From Endothia cerciana (lineage: Eukaryota > Ascomycota > Sordariomycetes > Diaporthales > Cryphonectriaceae), in contig JALRMH010000109.1 of assembly GCA_026119935.1 (NCBI GenBank), forward strand, positions 1 to 24,146: a stretch of DNA of 24,146 nt, written 5' to 3'. The position numbers and the translations under genes were made by a program. The first letter of the stretch is position 1, and the number at the start of each line of letters is the position of its first letter. This document shows positions 1-9,357 of the stretch, one piece after another. Below the pieces are notes generated by a model that saw only the letters and a list, made by a program, of their open reading frames with translations, searched no databases and was not told the origin of the DNA.

Positions 1-2338
1 TAAGAAAAAATAAAAAAATACTAGTAAATAATAGTAGAATTATATATTAAGTATTATAATTAAAAACACAAGCTATTTGAATTTAGTAAAAAAGACTTAG
101 TTAAACTATTAACTTAGAACTTATAATTTAAAAGCAAATTAAAAAAGTTAATCCTTTAATTTATAAGCCTTTTTAAAGTATTAAAACGCATTAAGATATA
201 AGCATACTATATTATACTCTTTAATAAATACTTATAGCTTTATAATATCTTCTTTATATCCTTCCTCAAATTATAAAAGACTTAGTAGAGTCAAGCTCTT
301 TAAAACTTACTAACTATATCTAACTTTACTAATAATAAAAAATAAAAAGTAGAAGAGGTAGTGGATTATCAGATGTTTAATAGCAATATATATTACCTTA
401 TTAAATAGTCAGAATAGCTATTAGAGTATAACACCTAGGAATTTAAAGACTATCTAGAGAATGCTTCTTAAAAAGTAAAGCAGTTCCTCTAGCGACAACT
501 TAAGAAGAATAAGCCCTGCAGAGCAGCGACTTGCATATAAGTTGCTAACAAGGCTATAGCAATCAGAAAAGGATATAAGGATGTGTCACTAGCACTAGTT
601 AAGTTAGGAAAGCCAGCTCTTTTCGCTATTTAGTGCTCACCTACCTACTCGGCTACTGCTAGCTATTAAAACGCTATATTCTTTCGCTTATACTCTAGCT
701 AGGTTACTTCTCTAACTCTGTTTCTCTAGTGATTCACGCCCTTGTCTTTTAAGCAACCTGCAACCTCTTTACCTTTAGCTTATAGCTAACCTGCAAACAA
801 CTTACTCTAATAAATTAAAGCAAGGTCAAATAGGAAAGCATTAAAAGCCTTTAACTAGGCTAGTATTAATATAAAAGCGCTAGCTACTACTTACTCCTCT
901 AGAGTTAGACTTAATAAGTTCTTGCTATTTTTATAAGTAGTAACTACCTCCTCTAGAGTATTATAATATTTTAATACTATAACTAACTAAATAATATACT
1001 CTATATTACTAGGCTTAAAATATAATAGTAATAGTATAGCTTTATTAAAGGTAGCTTTTTATATTAGTAGTTAGCTTATTAAGTATTATAATAATACTAA
1101 AAAGTTAATAATAACTTATACTTTTAAAGCTGTATTATAGCGCTAGCTTTTATAGCTAAATACTTAGCTAATAATTATAAAATTATATATAAGCTTAATA
1201 AGCCTTTATAAATAGCTTTTTATTATTAGTTAAGTCTTATTTAAATATATAAGCTAAGCAAAATATTAAGAATATAATAATAAAGTAATACTAAGCCTTA
1301 GTAACTAGTAAGTAATCTTTATTATTAAAAGAATATATTAAATTTATAATAATATAAGCAGACTCTCTCTAGAAGTCTACTTTTAATTATAAAAAGGCTT
1401 ATAAATATTATAAAGTCTTTTATATATTAATAAAATGCTAAAACACGTATTAGATGTAATATACAGAGTAAATAAAGGATATACGCTACTTACCTGCTAG
1501 CAGACCTTATTATTAGACAAATAGATGTTATAGGTTGCAGATAACGCGTTCAGAAAGAAGCAGGTGATGCGTAGCAGCGCCTCGGCTATAAGCATACACT
1601 TATACTTTATAATAATAGCACACTTAAAGCATACTAAGCGCAAGACTACCTAAAGGTCCTCTTGAGTAGAGGCCTTTAAGTAGGCAGCACGCATTGCATA
1701 ATAAAGAGGTATTATAGCATAAGCAAAACAGCAGCGCAGTGCGTGCTAAGGACAGGCAATAAGGCGTAGTAACGTAGCTAAAGACTATAAAGGGTATAGC
1801 TAATAGCAGGACTAGAGATACTATAGCGCTGTATAAGGGATATAAGAGGAGTAGCAGGTAATTAATACTTGTCTTAAAAGGTTGTAGTAGTAAGGAAAGA
1901 AGGAAAGCCTATACGCCTTAATAATAGTAGTATACTAGGTCTTTATAGATGAATAAGTAGCGAAAAGCAATTATAATAGCGCTAGTAGGGCAGATCTATA
2001 TTTAGCACTAACACCTAAGGCTAGGTGTTATTACAGAGGGGGGATAGTTATCACAACAACAGCGCTAGTAGCTTATAGCGCTAGCGGATAATAGCGCTAG
2101 CAGTATACAGGCTATTTCCTTTTAAATAGCTAGCGACTCGGCATACTGATTCTTTCTATATTATAAAAATTAGTCTCTGTATTAATAGATACCTAGCAGC
2201 TATTAATTAGACAGCTTGTTCTTGCTATATTATTGTAACTCTGCTAGGCTTATATAATAGGTGTTCTGATACTAGCTCTTTAGTATAATTATCTGGATTA
2301 TTTGGATCAGTATAGTGATCCTAGTGATCCGAATCATT
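1..2338. repeat. AT-rich, RIP-degraded repeat block without intact genes
   Basis: The block is very AT-rich, with dense TpA, CTA and TAG steps and no long ORF, as expected for a repeat hit many times by RIP (C to T, mainly at CpA). A coding-like stretch can still be followed on the plus strand around 470-640, rich in Lys, Gln and Ala and broken by TAG codons, but its family was not recognised. Between about 1977 and 2105 the octamer AGCGCTAG recurs four times. At 2013-2032 there is a perfect 8-bp inverted repeat (AACACCTA / TAGGTGTT) with a 4-base loop. The class of transposon cannot be stated. Confidence 0.7.
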
Positions 2339-2570
2339 AGATAGATCAAGTATATAGCTCTTTAGTTGTTAATTTAAGTATTTATTTAACATTTAACTAA
2401 ATAGCTTTAAAAGCAGTAAATATTTATACTTTTATTAGGACTTATATATTTCTGTATTCAGGACTTATACTTTAATACTGCTCTTGTTAGTATAAATCTA
2501 ATTAGTATTTAAGGATCTTCAGATTATTATAGTGCTTATTATAGCAGTGTATTGCAGAATATATTATAAA
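2339..2570 (+). repeat. Partial LTR copy 1, RIP-degraded (Ty3/gypsy-type family)
   Basis: This segment aligns along its length with 2875-3106. Its reverse complement form is seen at about 12900-13160, where the sequence is less mutated and leads into a gag start codon. Shared landmarks are the start AGATAGATC, the stretch AAAAGCAGTAAATA, and the end CAGAATATA. Differences between the copies are mostly C/T and G/A transitions. The usual TGTTATAAC start of the family is not seen upstream, so the 5' part is missing or too degraded to recognise. Confidence 0.7.
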
Positions 2571-2625
2571 GGATTATCTTCCTTTTTTAAAAAGATAAAA
2601 TCTATAGTAACTATATATAGTATAA

Positions 2626-3106
2626 TGTTATAACTCATTTAACATGCAGGTTACAGAATAAGCCCTGCTAATAAAGGACTAGGTATTACAACCTAATATC
2701 GAACAACTAGCAGGAATTATATAACTAAGAGTTAGAGTTATAAAGCTGACTAATTATACAGCAAGCTAATTACTTGTAATTACTAATACTCAGTAATCAA
2801 TAGTAATTAAGAGTAATTACTAGCAAGACAGGAACTAAAGAGCCGGATATATAACTATATATTCATTACTATTAGATAGATCGAGTATATAGCTCTTCAA
2901 TTATTAATCTAAGTATTTATTTAATATTTAATTAAATAGCTCTAAAAGCAGTAAATACTTATACTCTTGTCAGGACTTATATATTTCTATATTCAAGACT
3001 TATACTTTAACACTACTCTTATTAGTATAAACCTAATCAGTACTTAAAGATCTTCGAATTACTATAGTGTTTATTATATATAAGTATAGAGCAGAATATA
3101 CTATGA
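2626..3106 (+). repeat. LTR copy 2, near full length
   Basis: The copy begins with TGTTATAAC followed by a version of CATCCAACATGCAGGT, the same start seen at 11124 (+) and, inverted, at 17435 and 22069. It continues through the region shared with copy 1 and ends near CAGAATATACTATGA. About 480 bp is a normal LTR length. It starts some 55 bp after copy 1 ends, which suggests one copy inserted next to the other or an internal part was lost. No internal coding region follows downstream, so it behaves as a solo LTR. Exact ends and target-site duplication were not resolved. Confidence 0.75.
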
Positions 3107-3318
3107 ATTCACTAGTAGATGCCTTATATGCATCAGAGTTATAATATCTGAAACTACTAACGCCTATAGAAAACATAGTAAGCCTTCCTGCCCTAGAGAA
3201 GTATCTCCTACATATCATAGTATCTAGAATCACTGAAGCTTATAGTAAGCCTCTGTGCTCGGAGCTTCTAAGAACCCCCGACCCGCTTCACTCAATATCC
3301 TAAAGATTACTGCCCTAG

Positions 3319-4304
3319 CTACCACAACACTACCTGTTCTTGGATTTCCTTCCTATAGAGTTCCTGCCAGATCATCTCGGCATCGTTGGTGACCTCGTTG
3401 CTTTCAGCATCCGCACCACTGTTCTCAGGGCTCTCGGGACTAGCCTCAGAAGCATCCTCAGCAGTGCGGGCGGCCCCTGTTACAATAGTTCAACGCTCTC
3501 TGGTAAAGGACTAGGACCTCGAGCGCCTGGAGCATTAGCATCCTGGATCCTGGGTCGCTTGCGAGGGGGGTCTAGTATAAAATTGATCGATATAGCGAAA
3601 CAGGTGGTCAGGTTGACCACAGCACGATATTGCCGCGGCGATATAACTACCAGATCGCCAGGTCCAGCGCAAAATAACTGATATTGAATATTCATAGCAT
3701 CCAGCGATTTAGTATCAACCAAAAGACTTTGATAATATATCCACTAATCGCATTTTGTAATAGAGTCGGTATAAGATCGTTGAATGAAGTCTTCGAATAG
3801 CGTTGTGCTGGCTTCTTGAATTATAATCCAAAGCTTGTAACCTTGAATCGTCAAGTTGCATGATCGCAGCCTCGAATCTTCACAATGAAATGCCGTTCCT
3901 GAGTCTTTATTGCCAACGTGCCAGTACATCGAAGTAATGCCATCTATATAGTCTAAGTTGTGAAGCTTGCCCGGGTGGAGAAGGTGGTCGAAATGAGTAG
4001 TGAGCGGAGGTCCGACATAGTAAGGAATTTTCTCTGTCGGAGGAGAGCGAACCAATTGGCAGAGATAATCCTGAATTTCGCTTTCTGTCGGCACTTTAGC
4101 AGGATAAATGATACTTCGAACCTGATAATACATATACTGCATCCGCATAATCCTCGCGAGACGGGACAAGCTATATATCTGCCCCGGATCCGGTATGAAC
4201 CATGGCTGACTAGCTGGCGGATCTACCGCCCTATTGTTCGGACTGGACCTGTATGTGTTTGTCTGTTTGTCTTTGTCTGTTTGTGTACATGTTGTTGACG
4301 ATAT
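3319..4304 (-). pseudogene. JmjC-domain protein (JmjC oxygenase fold), disabled
   Basis: JmjC proteins are Fe(II)/2-oxoglutarate oxygenases, many of which demethylate histone lysines. Two consecutive stretches in the same frame (4304-3747 and 3743-3483) form the domain. The first carries the ligand motif HCED (His codon 3887-3885, Glu 3881-3879) in the setting DSGTAFHCEDSRLRSCNLT. The second carries GPGDLVVISPRQYRAVVN and CFAISINF, the typical JmjC end. They are separated by one TAG (3746-3744), best explained as CAG to TAG by RIP. The third ligand, normally His in PRQYHAVVN, is Arg here (3626-3624). After the domain a 41-nt intron (3517-3477, GT..AACAG) joins in phase to a Glu/Asp/Ser-rich tail ending WQELYRKEIQEQ and stop at 3321-3319. 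The frame is open upstream to a TGA at 4307-4305 with no clear ATG, so the 5' end is missing or lies in another exon. JmjC identity is firm; inactivity is inferred. Confidence 0.82.
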
Positions 4305-4390
4305 TCATGTTTTGATGCTGCACATACACATACATGCAAATGAATTTACACGATGGCTTTCAATACACTTATAAAAAAAGACAATAAAAC

Positions 4391-4420
4391 AAGGAAGAAA
4401 GAAGAAAGAAGAAAGAAGAG
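4391..4420. repeat. Purine microsatellite, GAAGAAA units
   Basis: A 30-base purine run built from three to four imperfect copies of GAAGAAA. On the minus strand it is a CT-rich tract about 100 bp upstream of the JmjC reading frame. CT-rich tracts are common in fungal promoters, so it could be part of that gene's former promoter. This is inference from position only. Confidence 0.6.
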
Positions 4421-4800
4421 TTTCGACCTCTTGTATTATCTTGTTAAATCAGCTTGCAAGTTCATCACGTCACATACCCGGTGCAGCGCAACTCTTTTCT
4501 AGGATAGCAAAGAGAAAGAAGAGATTCATCAAAAATTGTCTGCTCCATTAAAAGATGTTGTACCGAGCGCTATATCGTGGGGCCTGGGCTCTCTGCTTAA
4601 GTAGTCTGCCCCTCCTCCTTGCCTCACGATTTGGTGATGGCCTTATAATCTATAGAATTCCCGCACCGAAGCTGAGGCGAATGGTATTTTAGCAATGATG
4701 TTTCCCTCCTTCGGTCTCTCCTCCCTTCTAACCAAAGAAAAAAGGAATGAGAACCAGAAAAGAGTGACGTAGAAAAGAAAGGGAGAAAAAAGAAGGACTA
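4421..4800. other. Intergenic, no gene seen
   Basis: Mixed-composition DNA without a convincing ORF or repeat copy. It contains further A/G-rich patches near 4730-4795. Nothing else can be supported. Confidence 0.5.
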
Positions 4801-5169
4801 TCAGTCAGTGTTAATTGGGTTAAAAGGCCGACCGGCGATATAGAACTTTGAGTCGATACCCATTCCCAGTATCGGGAGCCAAGCTGAACCAATCAAATGT
4901 GCAAATGTCCGTCCCATGTCCAGTCGACTCGAGAATATGTTCCCAAAGAAGCACCACCTGTCCCGTAAGAACATCAAGAGTATTCCCAAGCACCGCTCTC
5001 TCAAAAAATAAAACGAAGCGTTTGTAAGACGTGAAAATAGGCAACCCTTTACCGTCGTTGAAGGTTCTGCCTCGCCGGTAAAGATAGTATGAAGCCTCCT
5101 GTCGCCGCTGAGGTCTGTAAATTCTAGTTCACCTCCCCAAGGACAGCGCCCTGAGTAGGTTGCTTCCAT
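4801..5169 (-). CDS. Hypothetical protein or fragment, possibly frameshifted
   Basis: An ATG at 5169 opens 122 codons (start MEATYSGRCPWGG). A second minus-strand frame is also open through most of the same stretch (down to about 4820) and reads more like a folded protein, with segments such as LPIFTSYKRFVLFFER and VVLLWEHILESTGHG. This suggests that one indel or a lost splice site separates the start from the body. No family, signal peptide or catalytic motif was recognised. It may equally be a chance ORF. Confidence 0.3.
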   Translation of the reverse strand: MEATYSGRCPWGGELEFTDLSGDRRLHTIFTGEAEPSTTVKGCLFSRLTNASFYFLRERCLGILLMFLRDRWCFFGNIFSSRLDMGRTFAHLIGSAWLPILGMGIDSKFYIAGRPFNPINTD

Positions 5170-6389
5170 GAAGAAGCAACGGACGTCCAGGCGGCATCAA
5201 AAGGCCCAGGAAAGTAACTGTAAAAGACCCTGAAGCAGCAGGACAGCGCCGTCACGAGGTGAGATGGTTTCTCCCCCCCCCCCCCGGCCCACCAATTCCT
5301 TTTGAATTTTTGACGCAAGATTGATAACAGCGAGGCATGGAGGCAGCGATCGCCTGTTGAGCTGGATGGGGAGGCGACGGGCTTTCTCCGAGACAGTACA
5401 ACCGAGAGGATACCCTGAGCGGGAAAGGAAGAGAAAGAAAAGGAAAAAAGAAAAAGAAAAAAAAGAGGGTTCCAGAGCGGAGAGGGAGAGCAAGGATGCC
5501 ATGGTTATCTGGAGGACATGGTGGTGATGAGTCGTGGCAAACAAACAGCATGGCAACAGGGTAGTTGAGTTCCCCCACGTGATTGGTTATGTTTGGGCGA
5601 GTGCGGTCGTTCCAGTCTAGGCCCATTGCTTGAGCAGGCAGTCTGTAGAGTGAGTCTGTACAGGCTTGAGCAGCTTCTCCATCGCCCTCGATTGGCGCTG
5701 CAGAAAGTTTAAACGGCATATGCACGAGCGATGTACGAGGGCTATGAGGCTCTCTAATTATCTGTGGGGGCTGGCGAACACGATTCGTCCTCCCGTCCCT
5801 GCTCTACGGCGCAGAAGTATGCTACAGCGGCCGGACGAATCTTCTTTTAAACGGGAAAATCATAATAGGCTCGAAGATCCAAGCATCCAAGCAGTATAGA
5901 AGGTGCTGAACGCAGCGGCCAAGCCCGAACAAAAATCACATAACCACTCCCAGCGAATTCTACCGTGACTCATCAGCTATGAAATCCGAAAAAGCATCTT
6001 CAGCGGTATTGCATAATCGGCATTTACAAAGATGTATTCAAAAAAAAAAGAAATTGAGGATTTTTAAATGATCGACGTAAAGCAACAGCCCCCGTAAGCC
6101 GTCAGCAGCTGTATCCTCCGGCGTGGTGGGAGGCGTAATGTGCTCAGCGCTACAGCGACAGTACTTTCTCCTGGACGTGAATCATCATTACTACAGGCTG
6201 TACGTTTGCCGTCACAGGTGCGTAAACCGCTTACACTCAAGCTTTGCATCTATACTCGCTACAAAGTGACCTCGCATCGATATCTGGAGCCACCATTTGC
6301 AAACATTTAAGTACTTGTTAGTGCTTGTTTACATCGGGATGTTTGCATCCGTTGGCAGCACGACGGGCGCGTGTCAACGCACACTCTAA
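5170..6389. other. Gene-poor stretch with homopolymer and purine tracts
   Basis: No convincing gene. It holds a run of 13 C at 5273-5285 and an uninterrupted 49-base purine run at 5421-5469. The long ORFs here on the minus strand are driven by the pyrimidine tract (poly-Phe) and are probably not genes. A weak plus-strand coding-like stretch begins at ATG 6068 but is stopped after nine codons. Confidence 0.45.
5421..5469. repeat. 49-base polypurine tract
   Basis: Every base from 5421 to 5469 on the plus strand is A or G, followed after a short break by more purine-rich sequence. Read on the minus strand it is a pyrimidine tract of the kind found in fungal promoters. Such tracts can also adopt triplex structure in principle. 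No gene start could be tied to it. Confidence 0.8.
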
Positions 6390-6608
6390 CCAGTCAGTTC
6401 TCTCTCTACCATCGCATCGGAGAATGCCATACAAGGCAAGTCTATCAGAAAGCAATATGTTAAGTGGTCTGACCGGTCAAGACAAGTGCGTGATGAACTA
6501 ACTACTTTGGGAGGATCAACCCGGCAACAGCTCGTCGAAGAATGTCCGGAGATGATGAAACGGGACTCGCGTGCTACCCAAGGTGATTTCACCAAGGAAC
6601 CACTGTAG
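6390..6608 (+). pseudogene. Coding fragment, unknown family
   Basis: An open frame of about 72 codons between a TAA (6387-6389) and a TAG (6606-6608). There is no ATG near its start, so it would be a terminal exon or a remnant. Composition is protein-like and polar, with segments such as SIRKQYVKWSDRSRQVRDEL and TRQQLVEECPEMMKRDSR that suggest helices. The opposite strand is also open here but reads less like a protein. No family was recognised. Confidence 0.3.
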
Positions 6609-6812
6609 CTGTCTAGCGTAGAAGGTAGATGATTGTTATAGATAGTTGGGGGCGGTTAGAAATGTATCCCTGTAAGCATTATCACAGGAGGCGCAGGCTA
6701 ATAGGGCCACTGTCAGGGGTTCACTTGCGATGTAGGCATGGCTTAGACGCTAGCCGGCGGTCGTTGGTCTGAATTCTCGTCTGCATTCAGCGCTGTTGTA
6801 TCACTGTTCAGA
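6609..6812. other. Intergenic, no gene seen
   Basis: Unremarkable sequence between the coding fragment and the inverted-repeat element. No ORF or repeat copy was identified. Confidence 0.45.
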
Positions 6813-7242
6813 CGATTAGGAGAAATCAACCCCCCCCCACCTACAGATCTAAGCCAAATTCAGAAAGGCCTTACACACTGCTACACACACTGTATTTTGT
6901 ATCAGATGTCGGATTCAATAAATATATTGAAAGCCAGTCTTTCTATACCTGAAAATAAATCTAGAGAAAATAGAAAAAATAATAAAAAAAGTAGAGTAAA
7001 TAGTAGATAAGCTAGCTAAGTATAGATATTGCTGACTAAGCACCTACCTACTTATTGCTTATATAAAGTAAGTTTTAAAGTAATAAAAGCTGTGAGCAGC
7101 TATAGCACTATTATTAGGCGACAGGCACAGGTATTTGTTAAAACGCACAGTGCGAATAAAATATCCTCACGCACTGTACAGATTACGTATGATATTTCTT
7201 TAGGTATAGTGCTGTGGGGGGGGGGTTGATTTCTCCTAATCG
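6813..7242. mobile_element. MITE-like element, 430 bp, with 28/29-bp terminal inverted repeats
   Basis: The left end (6813-6840) reads CGATTAGGAGAAATCAAC, then a C-run and AC. The right end (7214-7242) is its reverse complement apart from one extra base in the G-run (9 C against 10 G). The repeats stop matching immediately outside and inside, which fixes the borders. The interior is AT-rich, non-coding and about 370 bp, so the element cannot encode a transposase and is non-autonomous. If the outer TA is the target site, the termini become GGAGAAATCAACCCCC flanked by TA, as in Tc1/mariner and Fot1/pogo elements; that superfamily is inference. An internal inverted repeat (ACAGTGCG at 7147, CGCACTGT at about 7171) could form a hairpin. 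Confidence 0.8.
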
Positions 7243-7287
7243 CGTTGAGAGTGCTGACCATTGCCAATTGGACGAGGAACTCTCCTG

Positions 7288-7447
7288 GTGAAATGACTCA
7301 GACCCCCTTGCGGTCAGCTCATCTTGGTAGCCTTATTTCTACGACGACATTGATGCCGATGTACCGGCTCCTATGATATTCTCTGGCTGGGATTTCACTA
7401 GGTGGAGCGAGATTCGAGCATACGTAGCACATTCGCATTGGCATTTC
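7288..7447 (+). pseudogene. Coding remnant beside the MITE, unknown family
   Basis: An open plus frame interrupted by one TAG at 7328-7330 (a likely former CAG) and closed by TAG at 7448-7450. It reads like a real protein: acidic and aromatic, with segments YFYDDIDADVPAPMIFSGW and DFTRWSEIRAYVAHSH. No family was recognised. It is too short to be an independent gene and is probably an exon of something lost. Confidence 0.3.
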
Positions 7448-7450
7448 TAG

Positions 7451-7874
7451 GGCTGAGCGATGATAACGATCGTCTCCCCCACATGATACGTAGCTCACAG
7501 CCTCTGAAAATGGCACGCCACCGTGGAAGGTGTGTCTTGGAAGGGTACGCTGTCAGTTGGTTCGTCATGGGCTCCCCTGCCGCTACTTCCCTGCAGGGAT
7601 GGATCAAGAAGTACCGGCATCGTGCACAGCCTCGTTTAGAAGTCCTTAGTCGCCAGAGAGGCTGGGCTTGTATTCGTGGGGAGGTGGAAATCAGCAGGCT
7701 GGAAGGCTGGCTGGCTTTGTAGTGCGATATCCCAGGATCCAGAACCAAGAAGCAACTTATATTAAGGCCCAGGTCTCCCCATCCGCCTCTTCCTCCACTG
7801 TTCACTCTGTATTGGTTTCTCTTCTCTCAATATTAATTTCCAAATTCTCAGATACAGACATAACATCTTACGAA
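7451..7874. other. Ambiguous stretch with a CT-rich leader
   Basis: Both strands have open frames of about 100 codons between 7400 and 7800, but neither shows a recognisable domain. From about 7768 to 7870 the plus strand is rich in C and T, as in fungal promoter or 5'-leader sequence, and leads to the ATG at 7875. Confidence 0.35.
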
Positions 7875-8597
7875 ATGGAGAGCGGGCCCCCTGCCAGCAG
7901 CAGCGCGCTATACAGCCTTGATCTCTTCCCTCTAAAGCCGAATATATCTGACCAGAACTTCGACGTTACTTCGTTCATTATCGACGAGAACTAGTATCTC
8001 TATCCTGCCACTGTGCTGTTACCACCGTGGTGGCCCGTCCCTATGATAGGAGCCGCGCGAGCGACGCTAGCTCCCCCTCCTCCATCTTCTGCTCCGGATA
8101 CTACTGCTGCTGCTACAACTGGTTTGTCGGAAGGTTGGGGGAGCTCTTTGCCGCGGATGAGTGCTCAGGCGAGCATGACCTCGCGTGAGAGGGGCTGTTG
8201 ACGTTACACTGATTGACCAGGGAATTTTAAGAAGCTAGCAGCCAATCAACGCTGATCAAGTACGTACCTCCTACACGAGAGTCCTGCGGTCGAGGAAAAC
8301 GGTGCCCAGGAGCCCGAGCAACGCCCTAAGCGCAAGCGTGCCTCCTTGTACAACGACCTCGCCGAGGAGAAGCTAGATAGGTCTATCCTTGACGATAGCA
8401 TTGGCGAGCCTGCCACGCCCGTCCCCGCCACAGCCACGCCGTCCAGGACTGGTGCCGATGGTAGTGTCAACAACAACGTTACGAACACTAAGCGTCAATG
8501 GGTCCGTTTTGGGTGTCTTCCGTGCTGTGCCGCTTTTTCCTTGATAAGGAAAAGGCTAGGAATTGATCCTGAAGCTGGGTTCGTCGCAGGCGAGTAG
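7875..8597 (+). pseudogene. Decayed gene with a nuclear-localisation-like motif, unknown family
   Basis: ATG 7875 follows a CT-rich leader and opens a 39-codon frame (start MESGPPASSSALYSLDLFP) ended by TAG at 7992-7994, which looks like a RIP-changed CAG because the same frame runs on to 8201. A second frame is also coding-like from about 8050. After a possible GTGAGA splice donor near 8186, a third coding stretch reads from about 8262 to 8597 and carries PKRKRASLYNDLAEEKLDRS and an acidic region, then ends at TAG 8595-8597. PKRKR resembles a nuclear localisation signal. The pieces may belong to one gene with lost introns or indels. No domain was identified. Confidence 0.35.
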
Positions 8598-8854
8598 AAA
8601 CCGAGTGGTGAGTTTGCATTATTTTATGAGGTAAGATGGACTCGGGGATGAGGACAGGGCAGGTTAGACCTTTCAGGCTCCTCGGGGGAGGAAAACCAGA
8701 TGAGGAAAGGCCAGATAGTGGGTCTGTGTTAGACCTCTCGGCCCAGAAATGAGGAGCTAGGATCCCGAGATCAGGGCTCGTAAGCTCCTGCCTAGCGTAT
8801 GGCAGGTCACTAGGCAAGGACAGGCGTCGGCAGCCCGATATTTCCAGGCACCTC

Positions 8855-9107
8855 ATGCCATCAACGTTTCAAGAGCGATTAGGATGGATAGCTAGGACAG
8901 CAAGCTCTCCAGATAGCCCGGGAACGTTGCGGTCCCATATTCAGTCGGAAGAGCCGAATAGACAAGTGATCTGTTGAGTCACCCGACATGGCTGCCATCA
9001 TGCAAGCTGCTAGACCGGTCAGCGCTACCATTACGTCCAGTCGTAGCGCTAATCGCAACCTTTTTATTCTGAGGTTTTCATTGGACGATAAGAACGCCGT
9101 CACCTGA
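8855..9107 (+). pseudogene. Short coding remnant in two frames
   Basis: ATG 8855 opens 40 codons to TGA 8975-8977, including FQERLGWIARTASSPDSPG. A second frame then reads from ATG 8988 to TGA 9105-9107 and includes ATITSSRSANRNLFILRFSL. Both read like protein and could be one gene carrying a single frame change near 8975-8985. No family was recognised. It lies just upstream of the intact 574-residue gene, in the same direction. Confidence 0.27.
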
Positions 9108-9357
9108 TCTCAATCCTACAATCCCGACGCCAACCAAAACCCAAACGCGAGCGATCCAATAACAACTTTCCTCCACGCGCGGACGCAGTATTCCTGCATC
9201 TTCGTATCCACACGCCTCGAGTGCATGATATCGAATAGCTGATAGGTGTCCGACGATGAGACACTTGGTCCGATACAACGCTAGCTCATATTGCAGCTGA
9301 TGCTCTTTATTGTCACCAGCGCCCGCGCTCGTTGTCGTTTTCTGCGAGACGCCCTTC
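9108..9357 (+). promoter_or_regulatory. Upstream region of the DUF7924-like gene
   Basis: 250 bp between the preceding remnant and the ATG at 9358. A CCAAT pentamer is visible at about 9151 in the local sequence GATCCAATAAC. No TATA box is obvious. The open frame extends 16 codons upstream of the ATG to 9310, but without another ATG, so 9358 is the most likely start. Promoter function is inferred from position. Confidence 0.35.

Noticed and set aside
3340..3681. 113-codon plus-strand ORF
   Set aside because: It runs opposite the JmjC reading frames, which carry clear family motifs.
5252..5725. 157-codon minus-strand ORF
   Set aside because: It is opened by the pyrimidine tract (a run of Phe) and the poly-C run (Gly run). 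No recognisable protein content outside these.
7398..7805. 135-codon minus-strand ORF and overlapping 106-codon plus-strand ORF
   Set aside because: The two overlap antisense to each other and neither shows a motif or family resemblance, so neither can be preferred.
8488..8856. 122-codon minus-strand ORF
   Set aside because: It overlaps the plus-strand remnant on the opposite strand and has no recognisable content.
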